Origin: JABDBE01 sp963832245 | GTDB lineage: Bacteria > Acidobacteriota > Terriglobia > Terriglobales > Acidobacteriaceae | NCBI GenBank assembly: GCA_963832245.1 | Contig: CAWHTG010000002.1 | Coordinates: forward strand, 62,001-126,000 | Reading direction: 5' to 3' | DNA length: 64,000 bases | In this document: one piece after another, positions 36,318 to 45,413 of the stretch | Layout of the letters: each line of letters begins with the position of its first letter | How positions within the stretch are numbered: position 1 is the stretch's first letter | The notes under the pieces: generated by a model | The model's database searches: none | The model's input: only the letters and a program-made list of their open reading frames with translations | What the model was told of the DNA's origin: nothing | Position numbers and translations under genes: made by a program

Positions 36318-36695
36318 GATTTTCGATTCTCAATCCGGCAATTACACAACTCAGCCGAAATTGACGGTCAGTTGGCAGATTGTCGGCGACTTGGAAGTAT
36401 CCGAGCCGCCACCCGGATTGGCGATCGTCTCAAATGGTGAAATATCAATCTGCGGTACTGGAATCTGAGGCAGCACAGCCGCGAAGAGGATATGGAATAC
36501 GAGCGGAGGAAAGAGCGTCTCGAACAAATCCGGAAGGAATGCGGATGGACTGCCCTCCGCGAAAAGCCTCCCTAAGATTGATCATTGTCTGACGCGGTAG
36601 ATGACCGAGCCGCTGAGCTCCACACTCTCGGTGGCCTTCGCGACTGGAATACTCGAAAAGGGTGGGACTAGGCTAGGCTACGGCAGCCGCCCAGT
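36318..36695. other. Gene-poor stretch with a possible gene fragment
   Basis: No complete gene is convincing here. One plus-strand frame open from 36441 to a stop at 36575 encodes a charged tail containing REEDMEYERRKERLEQIRKE; its ATG at 36492 has GAAGAGG upstream. It could be a 27-aa peptide or the 3' end of a lost gene. Confidence 0.35.
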
Positions 36696-38045
36696 CTATT
36701 TGTGTCGAATGTCCACCGGGGCTCGGGTTCGATCGAGGGGAAAGACTTTCAATTGCCATTTCACCGGAATGGACTGAGGCATATAGCACTTGGTGTCGTC
36801 GCAGGCCTGATACTCCAGCTTTCCCGTGATCGTGAATGTTTTCCCATCTTTGCCGAGTGACGCGGCAAACTCCATACCAGAGCTCACCTTTGCGTCCTGG
36901 CTGATTCGGAAAGTCCCGTCGAAAACCGGCACTCGCTCTTTAATTACCGGCAAAAAGAGTGTTTTGGATTGCGGGTAGATCGCGGGCTTCAATTCCATCT
37001 CTGGCATCGGTTCGATCACAAGCTTGATCGGCTTGTAACCCTGAGTGCCCGGGGCGTACACGTGCACCTCCGGGGGCAATCGCACTTCGGCGGCTAGCGT
37101 GATGCGAGTTCCGGGAACGCCGGTGGGATCGGATTGCTCGAGAGCCAACTGCAGATGAGGAGCTTCGACGGTTTCGGTGACTTCCTCGCCTAATTCCGGG
37201 AAAAGTTTAGCGATTATGCTATTTCCCGTAAGCCGCTCGCGATATTTTGCTTCGAAAAACTTTTCTCGGATTATACCTTTCGGGTCGATGAAGAAATAGC
37301 CGGGACGCGCAAAGCCTTTCTGCATCCCGGTCGCCTCGTTGTTCAAGACGCCGTAGGCCTCGATGATCTTGGATTCTGGGTCGCCGAGCAGGGGGTACTC
37401 GATCTGGTGCCGGTCGGTAAAAAACCTCAGGATTTCTTCCGAGTCATAGCTGATCGCCGCCAGCTTGATCCCTCGCTTTTCGAATCGTGGAGTTGCACTC
37501 TGCAGCTGGACCAGCTGCCCTTTACAGAAGGGTCACCAGTCGGCAGATCGGAAAAAAAGGAGCACGGTGCCGTTCGGGCCTTTCAACGTATCCAGAGTTT
37601 GTGTCCGGCCAAGCTGGTCGCGAATCGAAAAGGCAGGAGCCTTTTGCCCCACCGCGAGTCCAATGGACATCAACTCAACTGAGGCCAACTGTATGGTGTC
37701 GCCATCGAGTTTTCCCCGGACGGTAACTGCGTCGCCCAGCTTTGCGCTAACGTTTGCCTGCGGCTCAAGGCTGTAGATGACGCGATTCGTGTCGTCATAG
37801 AGAGCCAGCTTTGCGCCAGGCACGTTCCGGGCGCACTCAGGAGACTCATTAAAGGCTTCGTCGGCATTGCAGGCGCTAGACACCAGCACGCCGGACCACG
37901 ACCACGGTTTGGTTGCAGTGTTCTGCTGAGCCCATGCGAGGGACGCCATCGCAAATAGCGACAGATGGAAGAGAAGGCGTTTCGGCGAGGTATTCGTTCT
38001 AAGCAACAGCATCAAACCCGATTCTTTGTTCCAGTTTTGAATCAT
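36696..38045 (-). CDS. Selenocysteine-containing redoxin (AhpC/TSA-like) fused to a DsbD-alpha-like domain
   Basis: 449 aa if the TGA at 37533-37535 is read as selenocysteine (Sec171); both sides are in one open frame. The start could also be 38012. Order: signal peptide (to about aa 40, ASLAWAQ), a small beta domain (VTVRGKLDGDTIQLASVELM), then a thioredoxin-fold redoxin with LLFFRSADW-U-PFCKGQL, so the pair is UxxC where homologues have CxxC, and GYFFIDPKGIIREKFF. A C-terminal DsbD-alpha-like domain follows, with YQACDDTKCYMPQ. Predicted envelope thiol oxidoreductase or peroxidase. A SECIS-like hairpin follows the TGA. If translation stopped at TGA, the product would lack all of the catalytic fold after the first strand. 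Confidence 0.85.
37502..37535 (-). promoter_or_regulatory. Bacterial SECIS-like element after the in-frame TGA
   Basis: Fourteen bases after the TGA (37533-37535), the mRNA can form a 6-bp stem GCAGCU/AGCUGC (37513-37518 with 37502-37507) with loop GGUCC. A GGU in the apical loop about 20 nt after the UGA is the layout of the E. coli fdhF SECIS recognised by SelB. Confidence 0.75.
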
Positions 38046-38107
38046 CTACTCTACGCCCGGCAGTCTTGCGGCACAAGGTTTGCCGGAAGTTGAACGCCTG
38101 ATGAAAA

Positions 38108-38153
38108 GTGTCATATATGCCCAATATGTGTCATGCGTGTACAATAGTGTCAT
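38108..38153 (+). promoter_or_regulatory. Three GTGTCAT repeats upstream of vapBC
   Basis: GTGTCAT occurs at 38108-38114, 38128-38134 and 38147-38153, i.e. about two helical turns apart, with a possible -10 TACAAT at 38140-38145. Such iterated sites fit autoregulation by the AbrB-type antitoxin encoded next. Confidence 0.45.
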
Positions 38154-38165
38154 AGAGGGAACTGA

Positions 38166-38423
38166 GTGACACAGAAACAGGAAACTCGAGCTCGCGTCAA
38201 TGAAAACGGACGAGTGGTGATCCCGGCTGCGTTTCGTAAGGCCATGGGCATCAAAATTGGCGATGAAGTTGTATTGCGGGTTGAAGACGATGAACTGCGC
38301 ATCTCAACCCTAAAACGACGCATCGAGCGAGCTCAGCGCCTTATCCGGCAGCATGTGAAACCGGATACTTCGCTGGTCGACGAGTTAATTGCCGAACGAC
38401 ACGAGGCTGCGAAACGTGAGTAG
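38166..38423 (+). CDS. vapB: AbrB/MazE-type antitoxin (VapB)
   Basis: 85 aa from a GTG. The N-terminal swapped-hairpin AbrB fold shows RVNENGRVVIPAAFRKAMGI and KIGDEVVLRVEDDELRIST. The C-terminal tail is charged and helical and would wrap the toxin. The antitoxin binds DNA and neutralises the PIN toxin that overlaps it by 8 bp. Confidence 0.88.
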   Translation: MTQKQETRARVNENGRVVIPAAFRKAMGIKIGDEVVLRVEDDELRISTLKRRIERAQRLIRQHVKPDTSLVDELIAERHEAAKRE

Positions 38424-38802
38424 AATTGTGTTGGACGCTTCAGCGCTGTTGGCAATTCTCAACGGCGAGGTGGGCGCCGAGCAGTTGACGCCACGGCTCT
38501 TAAGTGATGCAATCGCGAGCACAGTAAGCTTGGCCGAGGTGCAAAGCAAATTAGTCACTCGCGGTGTAGATCCCGACGATGCCTGGGATGCTGCCCTCAG
38601 CCCGATCCGTGAATCTGAGCCCTTTACTGCCGAGCATGCGAGAATTGCTGGCGACCTGGTAGCCCGGACCCGTCCACTCGGATTGTCCCTCGGGGACAGG
38701 GCTTGCTTGGCAGTGGGAATTGCCCTTCAGTCAGCCGTTTATACCGCCGATCATTCCTGGAAAGGTCTCCGTCTCGGCATTCGCATACACCACATTCGCT
38801 AG
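38416..38802 (+). CDS. vapC: PIN-domain toxin VapC
   Basis: 128 aa from the GTG at 38416, which overlaps the vapB stop (GTGAGTAG). PIN acidic residues: Asp in IVLDASALLAILNGE, Glu in VSLAEVQSKL, Asp in LSLGDRACLAVG, and TADHSW near the end. Predicted Mg-dependent ribonuclease that blocks translation when free of VapB. Confidence 0.9.
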   Translation: MSRIVLDASALLAILNGEVGAEQLTPRLLSDAIASTVSLAEVQSKLVTRGVDPDDAWDAALSPIRESEPFTAEHARIAGDLVARTRPLGLSLGDRACLAVGIALQSAVYTADHSWKGLRLGIRIHHIR

Positions 38803-38833
38803 ACTCTTCACTACGTCGTCAGCCGGCATCATA

Positions 38834-38871
38834 ATATTGGAGACCATGAAGGATATTGGAGACCATGAAGG
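38834..38871 (+). repeat. 19-bp tandem duplication of ribosome site plus start codon
   Basis: ATATTGGAGACCATGAAGG occurs twice without a gap (38834-38852, 38853-38871). Each copy has GGAG and ATG. Because 19 is not a multiple of three, the first ATG (38846) opens a different frame ending at 38959, and only the second (38865) starts the real gene. Confidence 0.9.
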
Positions 38872-39842
38872 CAAGCATTCGAGCTCGCGCCAGCTTCTTG
38901 CTGGTAGTTGCTCTTTTTTCCTTGGCCCAGGTCCCAGCCTCTGCTCAGCAGCTTGCTAGACGCCTGATCCTGAAAGACGGCTCCTACCAGCTTGCCACCA
39001 AGTGGAAAGTCAAAGGCGACCGTGTGCGCTATTTGAGCGCCGAGCGCGACGAATGGGAGGAGTTGCCCAACTCGCTGGTGGATTGGGCAGCCACGGACAA
39101 ATTCGAAAAGGATCGGGCCGCCAGTGTTCCCGCCCCGGAAGCGGTTGAACTCGACAAGGAAGCCGAGGCCGAACGCCGCGCGGAAGAGGCGAAGACTCCC
39201 CAAGTCGCGCCTGGTCTGCATTTGCCCGACGATGGCGGGATGCTGTTGCTTGATACCTTCCAGAGTCAACCACAACTTGTGCTGCTCCAGCAGAACACCG
39301 GCGAAGTGAACCGAAACAAAAGAACAAATATCTTGCGCTCGGCTGTCATCCCGATCGCCAGCAGTAAGCAGACGATCGAACTCGACGGCGTGCATGCCAG
39401 CGTGCAGGCGCACGCCACGTTGCCTACGATTTACGTCAACCTCGACGATCAGAGTCCGAACGTCAGTTCGCCGCAGGGTCAGCAGCAACCGCAACAGCCG
39501 CAGCAACCGGAACAGCCGTGGGACCGTTTTCATATCGTCCGTGTCCAGGTGAAAAAAGGCAAGCGCATCGTCGGAGACATTAAGATCAGTCCGCTCGGCA
39601 AGGCCAGTCAGGAGCAGAACCTGATTCTAACCAACTCGCAAAGGCTGACTGGAGGCTGGGTTAAGCTCACGCCTGTCAATGCTCTTGAACTGGGAGAGTA
39701 CGCCGTAGTCGAGATGCTGGGCAAAGACGGGATCAACACCTACGTCTGGGATTTCGGAGTGAACCCGGCCGCTCCGGCAAACGCGGCGGCATTAAAACCG
39801 GAGCCCCTGGCTCTACAGCCACAGATTGACAAGCCGAAGTAA
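38865..39842 (+). CDS. Exported protein of unknown function
   Basis: 325 aa from the second ATG. Signal peptide (about aa 1-25, LFSLAQVPASAQQ). The N-terminal segment RRLILKDGSYQLATKWKVKG resembles a short beta motif seen in other acidobacterial exported proteins. A charged coil (EAERRAEEAK) follows, then a Gln/Pro-rich linker (about aa 200-215) and a beta-rich C-terminal domain. No named family. It is translated from the downstream copy of a duplicated ribosome site. Confidence 0.65.
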   Translation: MKASIRARASFLLVVALFSLAQVPASAQQLARRLILKDGSYQLATKWKVKGDRVRYLSAERDEWEELPNSLVDWAATDKFEKDRAASVPAPEAVELDKEAEAERRAEEAKTPQVAPGLHLPDDGGMLLLDTFQSQPQLVLLQQNTGEVNRNKRTNILRSAVIPIASSKQTIELDGVHASVQAHATLPTIYVNLDDQSPNVSSPQGQQQPQQPQQPEQPWDRFHIVRVQVKKGKRIVGDIKISPLGKASQEQNLILTNSQRLTGGWVKLTPVNALELGEYAVVEMLGKDGINTYVWDFGVNPAAPANAAALKPEPLALQPQIDKPK

Positions 39843-39876
39843 ACGACGATCCATGCGCAGCGCAACTATCAACATG

Positions 39877-39967
39877 TAGGCGTGGGCGTCATCGCCCGTG
39901 CGGGCCGAGCCAACGTCACTACACGAGTTCATGCCTCTCCCGTACGGGCGATGACGCCCCGCGCCTA
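39877..39967. repeat. Inverted pair of a 25-bp GC-rich repeat
   Basis: Arms 39877-39901 and 39942-39967 are inverted copies of the repeat also present at 12811-12835. The right arm covers the stop codon of the decarboxylase gene. The large hairpin lies between convergent genes and could end transcription from both. Confidence 0.75.
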
Positions 39968-41392
39968 CATTGCTTCTTCCTGAATTCTCTGCCACGCCCG
40001 CTCGACGTGTCGTTGCATGGTGTTGGTCTGGCCCACGCAAAATCGCAGTGTGAACCGATCATTCAGGCGTGTGTGCGTCAGGTAGAGATCCCCGCTTCGA
40101 TTCAAGCGATCCATCAGGGCCTGATTCACTTCATCTCCGCCCTTGTGGCGGAAGCACACCAGGTTGAGCGGCGCGGGAGCTGCGAGTTCGAAACGAGCAT
40201 CGCTGTTCACCCAGCCTGCGAATTGTTGCGTCAACTCAACGTGACGGCGAATGTGATACTGCAAGCCCTCGATGCCGTAGTGGCGGATCACGAACCAGAG
40301 TTTCAGAGCGCGAAACCGGCGGCCGAGCGGAATCTGCCAATCGCGATAGTCAATCACTGCGCCGGACTCTGTGGCCTTGTTGCGCAGGTATTCCGGCAGA
40401 ACGCTCAGGGTCTGAATCAGCGCCTTGCGATCAGCGACGTAGAAGCAGTTGCAGTCGAAGTTGGTGAACATCCACTTGTGCGGATTGAAGGTGTAACTGT
40501 CGGCGAGTTCAACTCCGTGATGAATATGGCGGAACTCGGGGCAGAGCGCAGCCGTTCCGGACATCGCACCATCGACGTGAAGCCATAAATTGTTCTCGCG
40601 GCAGAGACGACCAATGTCTGGCAGCGGATCAATCGCATTAGACGAAGTCGTGCCAATGGTAGCACAAACGAAGCATGGAACGAGACCTGCTCGTCGATCC
40701 TGTTCAATCTGCCGCGCGAGCGCCTCTGGCCGCATAGCGAAGTTCGCATCAACCTCGATCATCCGCAAATTGTCCAGGCCAAGGCCGACAATTCGAACGT
40801 CCTTCTCAACAGAAGAATGCGCCTGCGACGACGTGTACGCGACCAGCTTTCCGTCGCAACCACGCTTGTTGCTGGTGAAATTAGTAGCTCGTTCCCGCGC
40901 CGCGAGCAGGGCACAAAGAGAAGCGCTCGAGGCGGTATCCTGGATCACGCCGCCTCCGCTGCCGCTGGAAAGAAACTTCCGTGGCAGGTCGAGCATTTCA
41001 ACCAGCCAATCGAGAACATGCGCTTCCAGTTCCGTGCACGCTGGGCTGGTCGCCCAAAGCATCCCCTGCACTCCTAGCCCTGAGGAAAGTAGATCTCCAA
41101 GAATCCCAGGGCCCGATGCATTCGCGGGAAAGAATGCGAAGAAATTTGGGGACTGCCAGTGAGTGATCCCAGGCAGAATCACCTTCTCGACGTCTCCCAG
41201 GATGGCCGCGAAAGACTCGCCCTTCAATGGAGGATTTGCCGGCAGGGAAGCACGCACCTGACCAGGCTCCGCGCGGGATAGCACGGGATACGATTCAATG
41301 CGCGTGTAATAGTCCGCGATCCAGTCCACCACCGCATGGCCATGCCGGCGGAACTCCTCGGGAGTCATGTGAAAAGTTTTTTCGTCAGGCAT
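39965..41392 (-). CDS. PLP-dependent aromatic-L-amino-acid decarboxylase family protein
   Basis: 475 aa, group II decarboxylase. N-terminus MTPEEFRRHGHAVVDWIADY, the conserved HWQSPNFFAFFPANAS, the PLP aspartate in WLHVDGAMSG, and the Schiff-base Lys in FNPHKWMFTNFD. The family converts Trp, Tyr, Phe or DOPA to the amine. The TSSQAHSSVEKD segment is also typical. Monocistronic, with a repeat overlapping its stop. Confidence 0.92.
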   Translation of the reverse strand: MPDEKTFHMTPEEFRRHGHAVVDWIADYYTRIESYPVLSRAEPGQVRASLPANPPLKGESFAAILGDVEKVILPGITHWQSPNFFAFFPANASGPGILGDLLSSGLGVQGMLWATSPACTELEAHVLDWLVEMLDLPRKFLSSGSGGGVIQDTASSASLCALLAARERATNFTSNKRGCDGKLVAYTSSQAHSSVEKDVRIVGLGLDNLRMIEVDANFAMRPEALARQIEQDRRAGLVPCFVCATIGTTSSNAIDPLPDIGRLCRENNLWLHVDGAMSGTAALCPEFRHIHHGVELADSYTFNPHKWMFTNFDCNCFYVADRKALIQTLSVLPEYLRNKATESGAVIDYRDWQIPLGRRFRALKLWFVIRHYGIEGLQYHIRRHVELTQQFAGWVNSDARFELAAPAPLNLVCFRHKGGDEVNQALMDRLNRSGDLYLTHTRLNDRFTLRFCVGQTNTMQRHVERAWQRIQEEAM

Positions 41393-41570
41393 TGAATCTC
41401 CGAAGCTTTACGACATCTCCATTTGGCTGAGCCAGATTTCCTTTTTTTCTTTTTCGTCCTTCGTGGTTAACGGAACGCCCCGCAGCGCCTGAGGCGTAGC
41501 CGATTCTGCAGCAGTTCGGCGTCGCTGAAGCGATGCCCTGATACGAATCCTTTTTCCGCGGCCTGTTAGG

Positions 41571-42335
41571 TTATGCGAGCTGTCCATAATAGACAAGCGT
41601 GTTGTAATCAAGCGATACATGGCCGTTGGCCTGATGCGCGTCGAAAACCCGGCGCAGTTCTCGGAGCATAGGTTCGTAATGCGCGTGGTCGGGCATTGGC
41701 GTGTACGAGGAAGACAGGAGCCGGCCTTCGAGAGCCGTATAATCAACTTCCTGACGCATCTCGAACCTACACGATCGAAACGGCGACGGCGCGAAGAAGT
41801 CTGCAATCTCAGACGTTGTGCGCTCATGTCGCACTTCGCGGTAGTCAGTGCCATAGGCCAGCAAAAGGTGCTCATATTCTCGAAGAAAGGGTGTCGAATC
41901 GGTGCGGCGTTCATTCCACAAAAGCACAGTCCAGCCACCGGGTTTGAGAACGCGAATAAACTCACGTCGCGCTTTTTCGCGATCGAACCAGTGCGCCGCT
42001 TGTGCCGCTGTAATAATGTCAACGCGGTGGTCTGGAAGCGTCGTGGCTTCCGCCATTCCGGCGACGCTGGTGAACCCTGGAAAACCTTCCAGGAAGCGCT
42101 CGCCGGCTCGCCGCATTTCCTCGTTTGGCTCCACGCCAAAGACGCGATTGCCATTCTCCAGCAGCATCCGGGTAAAAATACCCGTGCCGAAAGCAATGTC
42201 AGCCACTACGGAATTGGAGGTGAGGCTGCATTCCTTTTTCAAAAGGTCGACAACTTCATTTGGATACGCGGGCCGATAGCGCACATAGTTGTCAACCCGG
42301 GAGGAGAAGCGCTGAGTAGCATCTTTGACCGGCAT
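41571..42335 (-). CDS. Class I SAM-dependent methyltransferase
   Basis: 254 aa. Motif I VVADIAFGTGIFTRMLLENG (with Ala where Gly is usual, so D-I-A-F-G-T-G), the acidic end of strand 2 VFGVEPNEEM, and motif IV ITAAQAAHWFDREK. It resembles Tam-like or ubiquinone-type small-molecule methyltransferases. YRPAYPNEVVDLL at the N-terminus is typical of this subgroup. Substrate unknown. Confidence 0.88.
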   Translation of the reverse strand: MPVKDATQRFSSRVDNYVRYRPAYPNEVVDLLKKECSLTSNSVVADIAFGTGIFTRMLLENGNRVFGVEPNEEMRRAGERFLEGFPGFTSVAGMAEATTLPDHRVDIITAAQAAHWFDREKARREFIRVLKPGGWTVLLWNERRTDSTPFLREYEHLLLAYGTDYREVRHERTTSEIADFFAPSPFRSCRFEMRQEVDYTALEGRLLSSSYTPMPDHAHYEPMLRELRRVFDAHQANGHVSLDYNTLVYYGQLA

Positions 42336-42364
42336 AGTAGCAGTTTATCGCTTCGCGGCCGAGG

Positions 42365-42589
42365 TCACTTTTGTTTCCGGGCCAGATAGCGGTCGTGGCG
42401 CTGGCTCACGTCGGAACGCCCGCTTCCTTTTTTTGCTGGCTCGATCTTGAGGGCAATCCTCGGCCGCTCAGCTATTGACGCAGTGCCGCTTACACGACCG
42501 TAATCAAGGCGAGAGGTGCTTTCTGGGATGCTAGACGACTCCCGACCGCCTTGGCCAAGTCGTCTAGAAAGGTTATTGTTGCGCTTCAT
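42365..42589 (-). CDS. Possible small basic protein
   Basis: From an ATG at 42589, about 74 aa, rich in Arg, Lys and Ser (NNLSRRLGQGGRESSS), with no visible domain or ribosome site. It occupies most of the 347-bp gap between the methyltransferase and the divergent peptidase gene. It may be spurious. Confidence 0.25.
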   Translation of the reverse strand: MKRNNNLSRRLGQGGRESSSIPESTSRLDYGRVSGTASIAERPRIALKIEPAKKGSGRSDVSQRHDRYLARKQK

Positions 42590-42682
42590 GAATCGATTAT
42601 ATTCGCCAACTGGTGAAGTTGGTTCGTCGACCGCCCTTAGACGCGCAATCATGTACACTTACCTGTTTCACTGCGAAATCTC

Positions 42683-44848
42683 ATGGCCCTTCGATCTGCC
42701 TCCAGTTTATTTTGCAGCGTGCTGATTCTCAGCGTTCCACAGACTCAAACCGCGCAGGGAACAGCCAAGTCTTCCACGGGCATCTTTGGGTTCCGCAACT
42801 CCGCCGCGGAAACCGCCCAGGAAGGCAGATTTCTCGCGGTTCCCGATCCCAAGCTCGCCGAACAACATCTACGCATTCTGACCCAAGCTCCACATGTTGC
42901 CGGTTCTCCCGAGGACAAAGCGACCGCGGATTACGTGGCGCAAAAATTCCGTGAGGCTGGATTGGATACAGAAGTGGTTGAATACCGTGTCTGGATGAAC
43001 TATCCGGCGGAAATCAGCGTCGATGTGACCGCTCCGGCAGATGTACAAATGCATGGACCCACGCGCGAGCACGTCGAAGGCGACCCTTTGGCCGATGATC
43101 CACGAGTCATCACGCCGTATAACGCGATGTCTCCGTCCGGCGACGCAGAGGCGGAGGTCGTTTATGCCAATTACGGATCGCCCGAGGATTTCAAGAACCT
43201 TGAACAGATGAAGGTAGACGTGCGCGGCAAGATTGTGCTGGTACGTTACGGGCAGAATTTCCGCGGCGTGAAGGCATTTGTGGCGCAGGAGCGCGGTGCT
43301 GCCGGGCTGCTCATCTACTCGGATCCGACCGACGATGGCTGGCGGCGTGGCGACAAATATCCCCAGGGCCCGTGGCGACCCGATACGGGCGTGCAGCGCG
43401 GATCCATTGGCTATATGTTCCAGTTCCCAGGGGATCCGACGACGCCCGGGATTGCCTCCGTTCCTTCACTTCCTGACGCCAAGCGCACCCCACCGGAGCA
43501 ATCTGCACAGTTGCCGAAGATTCCCACCACACCGTTGTCCTACGGCGATGCGTGGCCCATCCTTGAGCATCTGGGAGGTCCGGATTCACCCCGGGAGTGG
43601 CAAGGCGCGTTGCCGTTTACCTATCATCTGGGGCCCGGTCCGGTGAAAGTGAAAATGCATCTCAAGCAGGATTATCAATTCCGCATCATTTGGGATGTGA
43701 TCGGGCGGGTGCGCGGCAGCGAGCTTCCGGACGAATGGGTCGTGGCGGGCAATCATCGCGATGCGTGGGTATACGGAGCGGTCGACCCGAACAGCGGCAC
43801 TGCGGCCATGTTGGAGGCGGTTCATGGACTTGGTGAACTGTCGAAATCAGGTTGGAGGCCGAAGCGGACAATCGTTCTCGGAAGCTGGGACGGGGAGGAA
43901 GAGGGCCTGATCGGTTCCACCGAGTGGGGGGAGCAGCACGAGAGTGAACTGGCCAATGCCGCTGCCTATTTCAATATGGACGTCGCGGTGTCGGGACCGA
44001 AGTTTGGCGCGGCGTCCGTGCCCAGCCTGAAACAGTTTCTGCGCGACGTTACCAAGGCGGTTCCTAGTCCGAAGGGCGGCACGGTCTACGAGGATTGGCA
44101 AAAAACGAGTCAAACCCCCACCGAGGCGGCCAATCCCCAGGAGGCCAGTACGAGCAACTACCGCCCGCCAGCGGCGCAAGCGAGAGCTGACGTGCCCGTG
44201 AGTGATTTGGGAAGCGGATCGGATTACACGGTATTCCTGCAACATCTGGGAGTGCCCTCAACGGATATTGGTTCTACCGGCTCCTATGGCGTGTATCACT
44301 CCGCCTTCGACAATTTCAATTGGTTCAAGAAATTCGGCGATCCCGATTTTGCCTACGAGCAGCAGATGGCGCGTATCTTCGGAATGTCGATTCTCCGTAT
44401 GGCCGATGCCGATGTGCTTCCGTACGACTACGAGGAATATGCCAAAGAGATCGTCTCCTACATCGAGACGGCCAAGAAGAAAGCGCTGGCTGAGTTCAAT
44501 GGTCAAACTGTGAATTTTGCTGACGTTTCCCAGGCGGCGCATCGATTCGAGCGGGCGGCGGCAAAAATCCTGGCCCGGCAACAGAATGCTACACGCGATG
44601 CGGCCAAGCTGAATCGGTCTTTGCGTGACGCCGAGCGCGCGCTCCTGGTCCCTGAAGGGCTGCCGAACCGTCCGTGGTTCCGTCACGCGATCTATGCTCC
44701 GGGTCAGTACACCGGGTACGCAGCGGTGGTTATTCCCGGGGTTAACGAAGCCATCGACAAGCACGATCTCGCTCGTACTCAGGAACAAATTGCATCTCTC
44801 GCAGCAGCATTGAATCGCGCCGCTCAAGTGCTGGAGAGTGATCGTTAA
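42683..44848 (+). CDS. M28-family zinc carboxypeptidase, glutamate carboxypeptidase II/transferrin-receptor type
   Basis: 721 aa, the full domain set of the family. A hydrophobic export segment, then LRILTQAPHVAGSPEDKATA, a PA-type domain (about aa 170-300), the zinc domain with GNHRDAWVYGAVDPNSGT, the Glu pair in LGSWDGEEEGLIGSTEW, SDYTVFLQHLGVPS and the His in GVYHSAFDNFNW, and a C-terminal helical dimerisation domain. It removes C-terminal acidic or other residues from peptides outside the cytoplasm. Confidence 0.92.
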   Translation: MALRSASSLFCSVLILSVPQTQTAQGTAKSSTGIFGFRNSAAETAQEGRFLAVPDPKLAEQHLRILTQAPHVAGSPEDKATADYVAQKFREAGLDTEVVEYRVWMNYPAEISVDVTAPADVQMHGPTREHVEGDPLADDPRVITPYNAMSPSGDAEAEVVYANYGSPEDFKNLEQMKVDVRGKIVLVRYGQNFRGVKAFVAQERGAAGLLIYSDPTDDGWRRGDKYPQGPWRPDTGVQRGSIGYMFQFPGDPTTPGIASVPSLPDAKRTPPEQSAQLPKIPTTPLSYGDAWPILEHLGGPDSPREWQGALPFTYHLGPGPVKVKMHLKQDYQFRIIWDVIGRVRGSELPDEWVVAGNHRDAWVYGAVDPNSGTAAMLEAVHGLGELSKSGWRPKRTIVLGSWDGEEEGLIGSTEWGEQHESELANAAAYFNMDVAVSGPKFGAASVPSLKQFLRDVTKAVPSPKGGTVYEDWQKTSQTPTEAANPQEASTSNYRPPAAQARADVPVSDLGSGSDYTVFLQHLGVPSTDIGSTGSYGVYHSAFDNFNWFKKFGDPDFAYEQQMARIFGMSILRMADADVLPYDYEEYAKEIVSYIETAKKKALAEFNGQTVNFADVSQAAHRFERAAAKILARQQNATRDAAKLNRSLRDAERALLVPEGLPNRPWFRHAIYAPGQYTGYAAVVIPGVNEAIDKHDLARTQEQIASLAAALNRAAQVLESDR

Positions 44849-45027
44849 AATCCCCCGGAAACTATTCCAAAATCGGATTGGGGTGGGGTTATTCGTTCGA
44901 AACTTGCTCTAGACGAGGATTAAACTGCCTCAACTTTCGTTGCGACGTTCCGCCCCTAGCAGGTTTCCAGCTAAGTCCGACTTCGTATGAACACATTATG
45001 GTGCAGAAAATCCTTCAAAAAAAACGC

Positions 45028-45357
45028 TCATTTTGACGCAAAATCTAGAAAAGAAAGGATCGCGCCGGAAATGCCCCCGGAGGCGTGAGCGTGACGCACA
45101 TCCCCTAATCGGCAGTCACCCGTTTCGTCGAAATACATTAGCGCGGGGTAAGATAGTTCGCCCTGTTCAGGCTCGATGAACGTTTCGGACGATTCGTCCC
45201 AGCGCGCGAACTTTACCGCTTCGTTTGGAATCCCGCAGTAGCGGAGCAGCCCCGTTATAAGAGTCGCCATGTATTGCCGACAGCGGTCACGACGAGCATT
45301 CCAGTTCTTGCGGGCAGTCTTAGCAACGTCGCACATCTCTTCGTACTTGGACGCCAT
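45028..45357 (-). CDS. Small protein of unknown function
   Basis: 109 aa. The N-terminal half is helical and basic (KTARKNWNARRDRCRQYMA), the C-terminal half beta-like (SYPALMYFDETGDCRLGDV). CGGAGG lies about 10 bp before the ATG, which supports translation. No named family recognised. Confidence 0.55.
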   Translation of the reverse strand: MASKYEEMCDVAKTARKNWNARRDRCRQYMATLITGLLRYCGIPNEAVKFARWDESSETFIEPEQGELSYPALMYFDETGDCRLGDVRHAHASGGISGAILSFLDFASK

Positions 45358-45413
45358 GGTTCAAACCTCCGAGGATAAACCAAGCATACACCCGTGTCGC
45401 TGGGCGGGATGGT

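Noticed and set aside
37533..38045. Reading the redoxin as two separate genes or a plain pseudogene
   Set aside because: The frame is intact on both sides of a single TGA placed at the active-site Cys position, and a SECIS-like hairpin follows.
41408..42196. Minus-strand frame over the methyltransferase
   Set aside because: Overlaps the SAM methyltransferase in another frame and has no motif.
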